From Devosia aquimaris (GTDB taxonomy: Bacteria > Pseudomonadota > Alphaproteobacteria > Rhizobiales > Devosiaceae), in contig NZ_JAIEZN010000001.1 in assembly GCF_020169335.1 (NCBI RefSeq), forward strand, positions 1,723,705 to 1,787,704: a stretch of 64,000 nt of DNA, read 5' to 3'. The position numbers were made by a program, and so were the translations under genes. Positions 1 through 7,748 of this stretch are shown piece by piece (position 1 is the stretch's first letter; every line of letters starts with the position of its first letter). The notes below the pieces were generated by a model that made no database searches, was not told the origin of the DNA, and saw only the letters and a list, made by a program, of their open reading frames with translations.

Positions 1-90
1 GAGGCCGCCGCCAACGCCCGGCCGATCGTGGATTACGTGCTGGCCAACTTCTCCACCCAGCAGGACGCCGAGCCCATCGCCGCGCAATAG
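1..90 (+). CDS. C-terminal fragment of an unidentified protein
   Basis: The reading frame is open from the window edge to a TAG at 88-90 and encodes the last 29 residues of a protein. It has the codon bias of its neighbours, with G or C at most third positions. The tail ends in DAEPIAAQ. In many alphaproteobacteria purL or another housekeeping gene lies upstream of bolA, but this tail is too short and too little conserved for a family call, so no function is assigned. The next gene, bolA, begins 86 bases downstream on the same strand. Confidence 0.55.
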   Translation, partial: EAAANARPIVDYVLANFSTQQDAEPIAAQ

Positions 91-176
91 CGCCCGGCGA
101 TATTGAAGGCCACTGCCTCGCATGCCATATCATGAGCCGTGTCGGCACTTGGCCGGCGGCGACAAGGAGATGAGCC

Positions 177-410
177 ATGCCCATGGATGCCAGCGAAATC
201 GAACGCCGGATCAAGGCGGCCCTGCCGGACGCCAATATCGAGATTCGCGACCTGGCCGGTGACGGCGATCACTATGCCGCCACCGTGGTTTCCGAGCAGT
301 TTCGCGGCAAATCCCGTGTGCAGCAGCACCAGCTCGTCTATGCCGCACTCAAGGGCGACATGGGCGGCGCCCTGCACGCGCTGGCGCTGCAGACCAGCGC
401 GCCCGAATAG
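177..410 (+). CDS. bolA: BolA family protein
   Basis: A 77-residue protein of the BolA/IbaG family, usual for the short type. It begins with a helix that has the family pattern DASEIERRIKAALP. The conserved part around residues 40-60 includes FRGKSRVQQHQLVYAAL, where the histidine is a candidate metal or cluster ligand. BolA proteins pair with monothiol glutaredoxins and help handle [2Fe-2S] clusters (family knowledge), and a CGFS glutaredoxin lies 1.5 kb downstream. The ATG at 177 has an AAGGAG Shine-Dalgarno about 8 bases upstream. Alphaproteobacterial bolA and grxD are commonly adjacent; here three small genes separate them. Confidence 0.92.
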   Translation: MPMDASEIERRIKAALPDANIEIRDLAGDGDHYAATVVSEQFRGKSRVQQHQLVYAALKGDMGGALHALALQTSAPE

Positions 411-420
411 CATCCGACCG

Positions 421-747
421 ATGAGCGCGTTGCGCGACTCGCTGGACCTGATCCGCCTGGTCAAACCCGAGGCCGGCACCACCGCCCTTGACCACGAGAT
501 CGCCGCCGAACGCGCCTCCTCGCTCGGCGCCGCAGAAAAGCGCGTCATCGCGGCCATCGCCGCCCTCAGCGCTCCCGGCGGCGATGCCGAGCCCGCTTTG
601 GCTACGGCGCGCAAGGTAGTGTGGGAATATTTCGTGCAACGCGAACTGGTCGGTTTTCGCCGTCACACAGACGTGATTCAGGCGCTCAATATTCCGCCCC
701 AAGTCCTTGTCGGGCTTGGCGCAATGTCGGCAAAGCCCAGGACGTGA
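421..747 (+). CDS. DUF6665 family protein
   Basis: A small soluble protein of 108 residues with no signal peptide. The middle carries ALDHEIAAERASSLG and the end has VWEYFVQRELVGFRRHTDVI followed by IPPQVLVGLG. I recognise this pattern, an E-I-x-A-E-x-A-S-x-L-G helix and a W-x-Y-x-V-Q-R-E block, from the uncharacterised DUF6665 family of Rhizobiales. Function is unknown. The chosen start, ATG at 421, lies 10 bases after the bolA stop. The stop overlaps the GTG start of the HIT gene (GTGA), which suggests translational coupling in a bolA-to-HAD transcript. Confidence 0.65.
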   Translation: MSALRDSLDLIRLVKPEAGTTALDHEIAAERASSLGAAEKRVIAAIAALSAPGGDAEPALATARKVVWEYFVQRELVGFRRHTDVIQALNIPPQVLVGLGAMSAKPRT

Positions 748-1139
748 GCACCGTCGAACCAGGCTGCCGTTTCTGCCTCGCCAATGCGCTGCTGATTGAT
801 AAACCCATTTTCCAGTCCGATGCCTTCTACATGCTGGGCAGCATCGATCCGATGGTGCCGATAGCCGGCATGGTCATTCCCCGCCGCCACAGCCAGACGC
901 CTTTCGAGTTCACGGACGCTGAATGGTCCGCCTTTGGCGCGGCACTGGCGATGGCCAAGAACCACTTCGCCAGCCACGATCCGGATGGCTTTTCACTGGG
1001 ATGGAATGTCGGCGCCGTGGCCGGACAGCACGTCTTTCACGCCCACCTTCACATCATCCCGCGCTTCAAGGGCGAACCCAACGCCGGCGTGGGCATTCGT
1101 CGCATAATGCGGACGCCAGATTGGAAACCCGACGCATGA
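744..1139 (+). CDS. HIT family hydrolase
   Basis: A 131-residue histidine-triad protein. The triad HAHLH is at residues 99-103, inside HVFHAHLHIIPRF, and the N-terminal CRFC at residues 8-11 is a likely zinc site as in Fhit/Hint-type proteins. HIT proteins hydrolyse or transfer nucleotides from nucleoside phosphoramidates, AppppA or similar compounds (family knowledge); the substrate here cannot be read. The start is GTG at 744 because it overlaps the preceding stop as GTGA and keeps the CxxC near the N-terminus. Its own stop overlaps the next ATG as ATGA. It is probably cytoplasmic and cotranscribed with its neighbours. Confidence 0.88.
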   Translation: MSTVEPGCRFCLANALLIDKPIFQSDAFYMLGSIDPMVPIAGMVIPRRHSQTPFEFTDAEWSAFGAALAMAKNHFASHDPDGFSLGWNVGAVAGQHVFHAHLHIIPRFKGEPNAGVGIRRIMRTPDWKPDA

Positions 1140-1765
1140 CCCGTTCCGTCTTTTTCGATGTCGATGGCGTGCTGGTGCACGGCATCCATCACAATCCCGA
1201 TCGAGCCCGCCGCTGGGATGCAAATCTTGAAGCCGATATGGGCGTCGATCCCCGGCGCTTCACCGAAGAGTTCATCTTCGACATCTTCGTCAAAAAGGTC
1301 GTCACCGGGCAGATGTCGGTGATCGAAGCTCTGGAAAAGCGCCTGCCATCACTGGGCTATCGCGGCTCTCCCATGGTCTTTCACCACTATTGGCTCGAGC
1401 GCGACAGCGTGCTCAACCAGCCCCTGCTCGAGGTCATCGCGCGCCTGCGCGCCCAGGGCGACATCAGGCTCTATATCGCCACCAACCAGGAGCATCTGCG
1501 CGCCAGCTGGCTCTGGTCCCACTGTGGCCTCTCACAGCTGTTTGATGACATGTTTCACTCCGCCCGCGTCGGCGTGCGCAAGCCCGATCCGGCCTATTTC
1601 GCCTTCATTGCCGATCGCATCGGCCCGCAGGCCGAACCGCCGCTGTTCTTTGATGATACGCCCAAGGTCATCGACGGCGCCCGCGCCGCCGGCTGGGAGG
1701 CCGTGTTGTTCGACACCACCGAGGATTGCACCAGTCATCCCTGGATCTCCGCGCGCCTCGCCTGA
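1136..1765 (+). CDS. HAD superfamily hydrolase
   Basis: A 209-residue haloacid-dehalogenase-like phosphatase. Motif I is FFDVDGVLV with nucleophile D8 and acid D10. Motif II is the TN of IATNQEHLR. The motif III lysine lies in VGVRKPDPAYF and motif IV is LFFDDTPKVIDGARAAGWEAVLF. Between motifs I and II is a helical cap of about 85 residues, so this is a type I cap. This class includes phosphoglycolate-like and sugar phosphatases, but the substrate is not evident. The ATG at 1136 overlaps the HIT stop by four bases. It is the last gene of the coupled run, 107 bases before grxD. Confidence 0.88.
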   Translation: MTRSVFFDVDGVLVHGIHHNPDRARRWDANLEADMGVDPRRFTEEFIFDIFVKKVVTGQMSVIEALEKRLPSLGYRGSPMVFHHYWLERDSVLNQPLLEVIARLRAQGDIRLYIATNQEHLRASWLWSHCGLSQLFDDMFHSARVGVRKPDPAYFAFIADRIGPQAEPPLFFDDTPKVIDGARAAGWEAVLFDTTEDCTSHPWISARLA

Positions 1766-1872
1766 CGCATGCCATCATCGCGCTGGGCTGATCTCGACAG
1801 CGCCCTTGTCCTGCCCTATCTAAGGCGCACCGTACACCGGCCCTTGAACCCGGCTAGCAAGAGGTTTGATCC

Positions 1873-2208
1873 ATGACCGACATCAATGCCTTCATCGACG
1901 ACAAGGTGAAGAACAACAACATCTTCCTGTTCATGAAAGGCTCGCCGGATTTTCCGCAGTGCGGCTTTTCCGGCCAGGTCGTCCAGATCCTGAACTATCT
2001 CGGCGTCGACTATGACAGCGCCAATGTGCTGGAAAGCGCAGAACTGCGCGACGGCATCAAGACCTATACCAATTGGCCGACCATTCCTCAGCTCTACGTC
2101 AAGGGCGAGTTCGTCGGCGGCGCCGATATCGTGCGCGAGATGTTCCAGTCCGGTGAGCTGCAGACGCATCTGCAGAATGCCGGCATCGCGGTCAAGCAGT
2201 CCGCCTGA
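1873..2208 (+). CDS. grxD: Monothiol glutaredoxin, Grx4/GrxD type
   Basis: A 111-residue single-domain monothiol glutaredoxin. The active site CGFS is at residues 30-33, preceded by FMKGSPDFPQ. The glutathione-binding features TNWPTIPQLYVKGEFVGG and the GGADIV loop follow. CGFS glutaredoxins bind a bridging [2Fe-2S] cluster with glutathione and pass it on, often together with BolA proteins (family knowledge); a bolA gene is 1.5 kb upstream. The start ATG at 1873 has AAGAGGT upstream. An intrinsic terminator follows at 2228. Confidence 0.95.
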   Translation: MTDINAFIDDKVKNNNIFLFMKGSPDFPQCGFSGQVVQILNYLGVDYDSANVLESAELRDGIKTYTNWPTIPQLYVKGEFVGGADIVREMFQSGELQTHLQNAGIAVKQSA

Positions 2209-2227
2209 TCTGCCGATTCATCGTCTC

Positions 2228-2258
2228 AAGGCCCTGCCCTAACCCGGCGGGGCCTTTT
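2228..2258 (+). terminator. Intrinsic terminator after grxD
   Basis: An 11-base-pair stem with arms at 2228-2238 and 2246-2256 and one T-G wobble is followed by TTTTG. It sits 20 bases after the grxD stop. The stop of the convergent GNAT gene (2239) lies in the loop, so the hairpin may serve both strands. Confidence 0.8.
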
Positions 2259-3213
2259 GCATTCTGAGCCGTGCCAGGGCTGCTTCAAATCGCGGCGTAT
2301 GGCGCAGATCGGCCATTGCCCAGTGTCCCGCCAGCCAGTCCGGCTCACCCTGCCACTCGCCGTCCACCAGCCGGTCCACAGCGGACAGGGCTCGTTCAGG
2401 GTCGGGCACCAGAGCCCAGGCGCATGCGGCATGAAAAGCCAGCCAGCCGATCTGGCTTGCGCCGGCATCGAAGTGTTCGGCCAGTTTGCGACATTGCCGG
2501 GCGGTGAGGTCACCGACATTTTCTGCCGGCAGCGACGCGCTATAGGCCAGAGTCTCGACCGGCGGCCCCAGCGCAAAGCGTCGCGCGAGAGCAATCGAGC
2601 CGCGATTGGACGCATGGCAATGCCAGCCGACATTGGTCATCCCGGCGGCCTTGGCTGCATCCAGTACACGGGCGACCAAAAGTCTGGCGAGGTCCTGACG
2701 CCGGTGATCCGGGTGAACCCAGACGCCGATCTCGATTCGATCTCCGACGATCAGGTCCGGTCGGCAATGGCCCAACTCATGCGCACCATCCATCAGGGTC
2801 TGCCCAATGCCATCCGCATCCGTCACAAGCGTCAGCCCCGACGGAACCGGGGCCCCCTCGGCACAGGGCGCGAGGCGGAACAACAATCGGGGATGACCCA
2901 CCATGAACGCATTGGGCAGTGCAGCGGGCGCGGCGCTCACCAGCCTGGGATCGACATGCAGATAGACCCAGTCATCGAGCAGATCCGCTATCTCCGCCGC
3001 TGCCGCAGGGTCGAGGGATGTGCCCAACAGATAGGTGCCTTCGGGCCCCTCAAGCACGGCCACGTTTGGCGCATCAAAGGCGTCGACCCAGATTCCGCCC
3101 TCCGCGGTTCCGGCAATCACCGCGGCAACGCTGCCATGAACCTCGGCCATGGGCGCAGCCAGCGCATGAAGGATCCCGAATTGGTCCGGCGCGAGGGCAA
3201 TCACACAAGTCAC
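2239..3213 (-). CDS. GNAT family N-acetyltransferase
   Basis: A 324-residue protein with a central GNAT fold. The acetyl-CoA binding stretch is around residues 160-200, with IEIGVWVHPDHRRQDLARLL standing for the usual Q-x-x-G-x-G/A loop, then NVGWHCHASNRGSIALARR. The N-terminal 130 residues (AAEIADLLDDWVYLHVDP) and the C-terminal 90 residues are outside a minimal GNAT domain, as in the larger GNAT_acetyltran type. The loop reads RRQDLA, not RGxGxA, which may weaken cofactor binding. Start GTG at 3213 overlaps the upstream Dabb gene stop as GTGA, so the two are coupled. The substrate is unknown. Confidence 0.75.
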   Translation of the reverse strand: MTCVIALAPDQFGILHALAAPMAEVHGSVAAVIAGTAEGGIWVDAFDAPNVAVLEGPEGTYLLGTSLDPAAAAEIADLLDDWVYLHVDPRLVSAAPAALPNAFMVGHPRLLFRLAPCAEGAPVPSGLTLVTDADGIGQTLMDGAHELGHCRPDLIVGDRIEIGVWVHPDHRRQDLARLLVARVLDAAKAAGMTNVGWHCHASNRGSIALARRFALGPPVETLAYSASLPAENVGDLTARQCRKLAEHFDAGASQIGWLAFHAACAWALVPDPERALSAVDRLVDGEWQGEPDWLAGHWAMADLRHTPRFEAALARLRMQKAPPG

Positions 3214-3497
3214 TCCGTCACGATATCAGCGGCATGGCGCATGTCGCGCAGGGGCCGGACGCGGCGCGTGGCCTCGGCATAATTGGGATGGGCCTTGTAG
3301 GCGTCGAAGGCAGCCCGGTCGGCGAACTCGGCATAGACCACCACGTCGATGTCATTGCCATAGAGATCGACCTTGCTGTTGCGGCGGATCTCGAACACAT
3401 CGCTGTGCGGGATCTCGCCGAGCAGCGACAGCCCCGCGCAGATCGCGTCGATCTTGTCGGGGGCGCTGGCGGTGAAGAGCACGATGTGGCGGATCAT
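3210..3497 (-). CDS. Dabb (stress-responsive alpha/beta barrel) domain protein
   Basis: A 95-residue protein that begins MIRHIVLFTAS, the typical first strand of the Dabb family, and ends with a strand-helix unit FADRAAFDAYKAHPNYAEATRRV. Dabb domains form dimeric ferredoxin-like barrels. Some are enzymes of small-molecule metabolism, but most bacterial ones have no known substrate. It is the first gene of a two-gene unit with the GNAT gene, overlapping by four bases, and is divergent from an MFS gene across 153 bases in which no clear operator was seen. Confidence 0.85.
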   Translation of the reverse strand: MIRHIVLFTASAPDKIDAICAGLSLLGEIPHSDVFEIRRNSKVDLYGNDIDVVVYAEFADRAAFDAYKAHPNYAEATRRVRPLRDMRHAADIVTE

Positions 3498-3650
3498 GGC
3501 GACATTCCATTTGAGGCGTGCCGCCTTGTCCGGCCCCGTGACGCAACCGTCAACCCATCAGCGGCGTTGATGACCTCCATTCTGCTTTGTCGCTTTGCGT
3601 GATGATGTCGCAGGCGTAAAGATCGACTTCCCCTGTCTGGATTCTGCGCC

Positions 3651-4868
3651 ATGCCCCAGTCCGTCGTTCGCCCCGCAGTCCCCCTGCTTGCGCTCATCAT
3701 CGCCGGCTGCGTCATCGCCGCCATCGGCAATGGCATCCGCACCAGCTTTGGTCTGTTCACCCTGCCGCTCAGCGCCGACCTCGGCCTCAGCCGCGAGGGC
3801 TGGGGCATGGCCATGGCCATCCAGAACCTGGCCTGGGGCATAGCCCAGCCCTTCGCCGGCGCCTTTGCCGATCGCGTCGGCACCGGCCGCACCATTGCCC
3901 TGGGCGCCGCCGTCTATGCGCTGGGCCTGCTGCTCATGGTGGTCTCGCCCAATGCCAGCATCATGGCGCTCACCGCCGGCGTCATCACCGGCGTGGGCAT
4001 TGCCATCTGCTCATTCAGCGTGGTCATGGCTGCCTTCGGCCGCGCCGTGCCGATGGAAAAGCGCTCATTGATCTTCGGCGTTGCGACCGCCGCCTCGTCC
4101 TTCGGCCAGTTTGCCTTCGCACCTATCACCCAGGGCTTCATCAATGCCTTCGGCTGGCAATCGGCCCTGATCTACCTGGCCATGGCGCTGCTGCTGATCA
4201 TTCCGCTCAGCTATGCCCTGCGCGGCCGCAGCGAAAACACCACCGGCCAGGCCGACCTGCCCTTCATGCAGGCCCTGGCGCGTGCCTGGGGCTATGGCTC
4301 CTATCGCCTGCTGGTCATCGGCTTCTTCGTCTGCGGCTTCCACCTGGCCTTCATCAACGTGCACATGCCGGCCTATCTGGTGCAATGCGGCCTGTCGCCG
4401 GAAGTGGGTAGCTGGACCATTGCGGTCATTGGTCTGTTCAATATTGTCGGCTCGCTGCTCTCTGGCTATCTCGGCGGCCGACTGCCCAAGCAGATCCTGC
4501 TGGCGACTATCTATTTCCTGCGCGCGGTGGCCATTGGGCTGTTCCTGCTCATCCCCGTCAGCGAAGTCACCGCCTATGCCTTCGCAGCCGCCATGGGCCT
4601 GCTCTGGCTCTCCACCGTGCCGCTCACGGCGGGCCTGGTCGCCATGTTTTTTGGCGCCCGCTACATGGGCATGCTCTATGGCGTGGCCTTCTTCAGCCAC
4701 CAGCTCGGCTCCTTCACCGGCGTCTGGCTGGGCGGCTTCGTCTATGACCTGACCGGTTCGTACAGCCTGGTCTGGTATCTCGGCATCATGCTGGGCCTGG
4801 GCTCGGCGGCGCTGCATCTTCCGATCAATGAACGGACTGCACCAAACTTCGCGCTCAAGCCGGCCTGA
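3651..4868 (+). CDS. MFS transporter, OFA/monocarboxylate-like
   Basis: A 405-residue membrane protein with 12 predicted segments in two halves. The loop 2-3 motif of MFS carriers is seen as GAFADRVGTGRTIALG, and the second-half equivalent as GYLGGRLPKQILL. The N-terminus, GNGIRTSFGLFTLPLSADLGLSREGWGMA, has the general look of oxalate/formate or cyanate-type carriers, so small organic anions are a guess. No local partner points to the substrate. Divergent from the Dabb gene. The 125 bases to the next carrier hold a dyad (AAAGGCG ... CGCCTTT at about 4914-4950) but no clear terminator. Confidence 0.82.
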   Translation: MPQSVVRPAVPLLALIIAGCVIAAIGNGIRTSFGLFTLPLSADLGLSREGWGMAMAIQNLAWGIAQPFAGAFADRVGTGRTIALGAAVYALGLLLMVVSPNASIMALTAGVITGVGIAICSFSVVMAAFGRAVPMEKRSLIFGVATAASSFGQFAFAPITQGFINAFGWQSALIYLAMALLLIIPLSYALRGRSENTTGQADLPFMQALARAWGYGSYRLLVIGFFVCGFHLAFINVHMPAYLVQCGLSPEVGSWTIAVIGLFNIVGSLLSGYLGGRLPKQILLATIYFLRAVAIGLFLLIPVSEVTAYAFAAAMGLLWLSTVPLTAGLVAMFFGARYMGMLYGVAFFSHQLGSFTGVWLGGFVYDLTGSYSLVWYLGIMLGLGSAALHLPINERTAPNFALKPA

Positions 4869-4993
4869 TCGACAGGCCGACGCACCATCGTTTTTTGCCG
4901 ATAAAGACTTGCCAAAGGCGGATCATGGGTTCATGTTCCGCTTCGCCTTTCCAGTGCCTGCGCCATTGCCGCGGCCAATACTGAGATTCATTC

Positions 4994-6244
4994 ATGTCTG
5001 ATCACTTCACGCGAGTTCTCTCGCGCACAGAATTCATTGCCTTGATGGCCGCCTTGATGGCCCTTAATGCCCTGGCCATCGACGTCATGCTCCCCGCCCT
5101 GCCCTACATGGGCGAAGCGCTTGGCGTGACCAGCGAGAACGAACGCCAGTTTGTCATTTCTGCCTATATGATTGGCATGGGCACGGCCCAGCTGGTCTTT
5201 GGCCCGCTCACCGACCGGTTCGGCCGCCGCGCTCCGCTGCTGGCCGGCATGGGTCTTTATGTGATCGCCGCCTTTGCCGCCATCTTCGCCCCCAGCTTTG
5301 CAGCCCTGCTGGTGCTGCGCGTCATCCAGGGCATGGGCGCTGCCAGCGTGCGCGTGATCGCCACCTCGGCGGTGCGCGACAACTACGCCGGCCGCGAAAT
5401 GGCCGAGGTCATGTCGCTGACCTTCATGGTCTTCATGGCCATCCCCATCATCGCCCCCGGCATCGGCCAGGTGCTGCTGCTCACCGGGCCCTGGCAGGCG
5501 ATCTTTGTGTTCATGGGCCTGCTGGCCGGCGCCTTCTGGCTGTGGACCTTCATCCGCCTGCCCGAGAGCCTGCCGCTCGACAAGCGCCGCCCGCTGACCT
5601 TCAAGGGCGTGTTTGACGGCTTCGTCATTGTCTGCACCAATCGGGTGGCCTTCTCCTATGGCCTGGCGGGCACGTTCCTGTTCGGCGCACTGTTCGGCTT
5701 CATCAGCTCGAGCCAGCAGATCTATGTCGATATCTATGGCCTGGGTGTCTATTTCCCCGTTGCCTTTGCCGCCATGGCTGCGCTGATGGCCGTCTCGTCC
5801 TTCACCAACTCGGTGATCGTGCGCCGCTTCGGCATGCGCCGCCTGTCCCACGGCGCCATGCTGGCCTTTACCGGCGTCAGCGGCATCTGGCTGGCCTTCG
5901 CCATGGCCGGCTTCCTGCCGCTGTGGCTGTTCTTCCCGCTGCTGGCCATCATCATGTTCAGCTTCGGCTGGGCCGCGTCCAACATGAACTCGCTGTCCAT
6001 GGAGCCCCTGGGTGCCGTGGCCGGCACCGCTTCGGCGGTGTTCGGCTTCATCCAGACCGTGGGCGGCGCGGTCATCGGCGGCTATATCGGCCAGCTGTTC
6101 AACGGCACCACCGTGCCAGCTGCGGCAGGCTACTTCTTCATGGGCCTGCTCTCGCTGATCTGCATCCTGATCGCCGAGAACGGGCGCCTATTCGGCGTGG
6201 GCGAAAAATACGTCCACACCGAAACCGCACCCGCCGCGCACTAG
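4994..6244 (+). CDS. Bcr/CflA family multidrug efflux MFS transporter
   Basis: A 416-residue 12-segment carrier of the drug:proton antiporter-1 type. Segment 1 ends [21 protein letters not shown], typical of Bcr/CflA, and motif A reads [14 protein letters not shown]. The motif C-like region [20 protein letters not shown] and the LPESL after segment 6 also match. Family members export chloramphenicol, bicyclomycin or dipeptides, but this substrate is unknown. The stop TAG (6242-6244) is in a CTAG palindrome that also supplies the stop of the convergent clpP gene. Confidence 0.87.
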   Translation: MSDHFTRVLSRTEFIALMAALMALNALAIDVMLPALPYMGEALGVTSENERQFVISAYMIGMGTAQLVFGPLTDRFGRRAPLLAGMGLYVIAAFAAIFAPSFAALLVLRVIQGMGAASVRVIATSAVRDNYAGREMAEVMSLTFMVFMAIPIIAPGIGQVLLLTGPWQAIFVFMGLLAGAFWLWTFIRLPESLPLDKRRPLTFKGVFDGFVIVCTNRVAFSYGLAGTFLFGALFGFISSSQQIYVDIYGLGVYFPVAFAAMAALMAVSSFTNSVIVRRFGMRRLSHGAMLAFTGVSGIWLAFAMAGFLPLWLFFPLLAIIMFSFGWAASNMNSLSMEPLGAVAGTASAVFGFIQTVGGAVIGGYIGQLFNGTTVPAAAGYFFMGLLSLICILIAENGRLFGVGEKYVHTETAPAAH

Positions 6245-6870
6245 TCGGAGTCGGGGCGCCCCAGCGCCTCGATTTCTCCCCGGTCGTGGTACACATGATC
6301 GACCAGGCCCCAGGCGCGGGCCTGTTCGGGCGTCATGAAATTGTCCCGCTCGAGCGCCGCCTCCACTTCGTCATAGCTGCGCCCGCAGTGCTTGGAATAG
6401 AGCGTGTGCATGCGGCGCTTCAGCCGCTCGCTCTCCTGGGCGTGGATCATGATGTCGGTGACCTTGCCCTGATAGCCACCGCTTGGCTGGTGTAGCATGA
6501 TCGAGGCATTGGGCAGGCATACCCGGCGCCCGGGCGCCCCGGCCATCAGCAGGAATGACCCCGCCGACATGGCCATGCCCATGCACAGCGTACCCACCGG
6601 CGCCTTGATGAACTGCATGGTGTCGTACATCGCCAGCGCCGCCGTCACCACGCCACCGGGCGAGTTGATGTAGAGGAAGATCTCCCTGCTGGGGTTCTCT
6701 GCCTCAAGGAAAAGCAGCTGGGCGCAGACCAGCGCGGCCATATTGTCCTCGATCTCTCCGTTCACGAAAATGATCCGCTCGCGCAGCAGCCGCGAATAGA
6801 TATCGAAGGAGCGCTCCCCGCGGCTCGACTGTTCCACCACCATAGGGACGAGTTGCATCATGTCGCGCAT
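6241..6870 (-). CDS. clpP: ATP-dependent Clp protease proteolytic subunit
   Basis: A 209-residue ClpP-type serine peptidase with the complete triad: S102 in [12 protein letters not shown]127 in IMLHQPSGG and D176 in [11 protein letters not shown]. The N-terminus [20 protein letters not shown] is the usual axial-loop region. ClpP forms a 14-mer barrel with ClpA or ClpX. No clpX or lon is adjacent, so this is likely a second ClpP copy (inference). The start is the ATG at 6870, with a perfect GGAGG at 6878-6882 seven bases upstream. An in-frame ATG 21 bases earlier has no ribosome site and would add residues unlike the family. Its stop shares a CTAG with the MFS gene. Confidence 0.93.
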   Translation of the reverse strand: MRDMMQLVPMVVEQSSRGERSFDIYSRLLRERIIFVNGEIEDNMAALVCAQLLFLEAENPSREIFLYINSPGGVVTAALAMYDTMQFIKAPVGTLCMGMAMSAGSFLLMAGAPGRRVCLPNASIMLHQPSGGYQGKVTDIMIHAQESERLKRRMHTLYSKHCGRSYDEVEAALERDNFMTPEQARAWGLVDHVYHDRGEIEALGRPDSD

Positions 6871-6907
6871 CGGCGAACCTCCGTTAAGCATTGAAGTGAT
6901 TCAGGTT

Positions 6908-7246
6908 TTAGGCGGCCAGCATCAGCGCCGGCGTGCCATTGCTATTGGCCGCCACCGGCAGCGCCATGGGCGCATGCGTCAGGCGAAACCAGGTGCCGCC
7001 ATCGCCGGTCGGCGTCAGCTCGAAGGTGACAAGGCTCTCCTCGGCCCCCACCACCGCTCCGGCGCCGCTCTCGCGCCAGCGATAGGTGAGGCTCCGGTTC
7101 TCCTCTGCTGTCACCACCGACAGGTCCAGCCCCTCGGCGGGCCGCAACCAGCGCTTGAGATATTCGGGGATGGTCAGGGCCCGCCACACCTTCTCGGGCG
7201 GCGCCTTGAGCGCACATTCAAACACCAGCGCATCGGTCGGCATCAT
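6908..7246 (-). CDS. SRPBCC (AHSA1-like) domain protein
   Basis: A 112-residue START-like/AHSA1 protein. The pattern ALVFECALKAPPEKVWRALTIPEYLKRWL is the typical first strand and helix of the Aha1 C-terminal family, and SLTYRWRESG and VTFELTPTGDGGTWFRLTH are the later strands. The hydrophobic cavity ligand is unknown. The ATG at 7246 overlaps the stop of the ArsR gene (ATGA), and ArsR-SRPBCC pairs of this kind are widespread, so the regulator and this protein are almost certainly cotranscribed. The C-terminus AANSNGTPALMLAA is less conserved. Confidence 0.85.
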   Translation of the reverse strand: MMPTDALVFECALKAPPEKVWRALTIPEYLKRWLRPAEGLDLSVVTAEENRSLTYRWRESGAGAVVGAEESLVTFELTPTGDGGTWFRLTHAPMALPVAANSNGTPALMLAA

Positions 7247-7557
7247 TGGTCCATCTCCCGCAGCAGATCCCTGAGATTGTCGATACGCGACGGCCAGAAA
7301 GCTTCGTATTTGGCCAGCCACTGGTGCAGCGGCGCCAGGCCCTCGGGCGCCACGCGATAATGCGCATAGCGCCCCTCGCGCCGCTCGCTGATCAGCCCCG
7401 CCCCGCGCAGCACCGCCAGATGCTGGCTCATCGCCGGCTGGCTGATGGCAAAGCCATCGCGCAGTTCGGTCGCGGTCATTTCCGCCGCCGCCAGCTTTTC
7501 GAGCACGGCACGACGCGTCGGATCGGCCAACACCTTGAAGATATCTGTCTCGCTCAT
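7243..7557 (-). CDS. ArsR family transcriptional regulator
   Basis: A 104-residue winged-helix repressor. DIFKVLADPTRRAVLEKLAA is the classic N-terminal helix pair, AISQPAMSQHLAVLRGAGLI is the recognition helix, and RREGRYAHYRV is the wing. There is no cysteine-based metal motif such as ELCVCDL, so it is the non-metal SdpR/YndB-associated type. The ATG at 7557 was chosen over an earlier frame start because the protein then begins at the conserved helix. An inverted repeat at 7565-7582 lies just upstream and is a likely autoregulatory operator. Divergent from the aminotransferase gene. Confidence 0.9.
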   Translation of the reverse strand: MSETDIFKVLADPTRRAVLEKLAAAEMTATELRDGFAISQPAMSQHLAVLRGAGLISERREGRYAHYRVAPEGLAPLHQWLAKYEAFWPSRIDNLRDLLREMDQ

Positions 7558-7564
7558 GGCATCA

Positions 7565-7582
7565 CATAAGCATAGACTTATG
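7565..7582. promoter_or_regulatory. Putative ArsR operator
   Basis: A perfect inverted repeat CATAAG-N6-CTTATG lies 7 bases upstream of the arsR-type start codon. ArsR/SmtB repressors bind AT-rich dyads of this size in their own promoters (family knowledge). The site is placed to block arsR-SRPBCC transcription, and it could also affect the divergent aminotransferase. Confidence 0.55.
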
Positions 7583-7748
7583 AGTCGTGGCAACGGGCTT
7601 TTTCTCGGGCCATTGTCTCGGGCCTTTGTCTTGGCCCGCCGACCCCATCAATTTCGCTGATGGCACCCATTCACCCAAGTGTCTTGATCCCCGGCCCCGA
7701 GTCCCATCAGATGGCATGAGCCCTTCCCGCTCCATATCGAGCCCGACC

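Noticed and set aside
4914..4950. AAAGGCG ... CGCCTTT dyad between the first two MFS genes as a terminator
   Set aside because: The loop is over 20 bases and no T run follows, so termination is unlikely; an operator is possible but unsupported.
6871..6891. Upstream ATG as the clpP start
   Set aside because: The internal ATG at 6870 has a perfectly spaced GGAGG and gives the family N-terminus MRD; the upstream one has no ribosome site.
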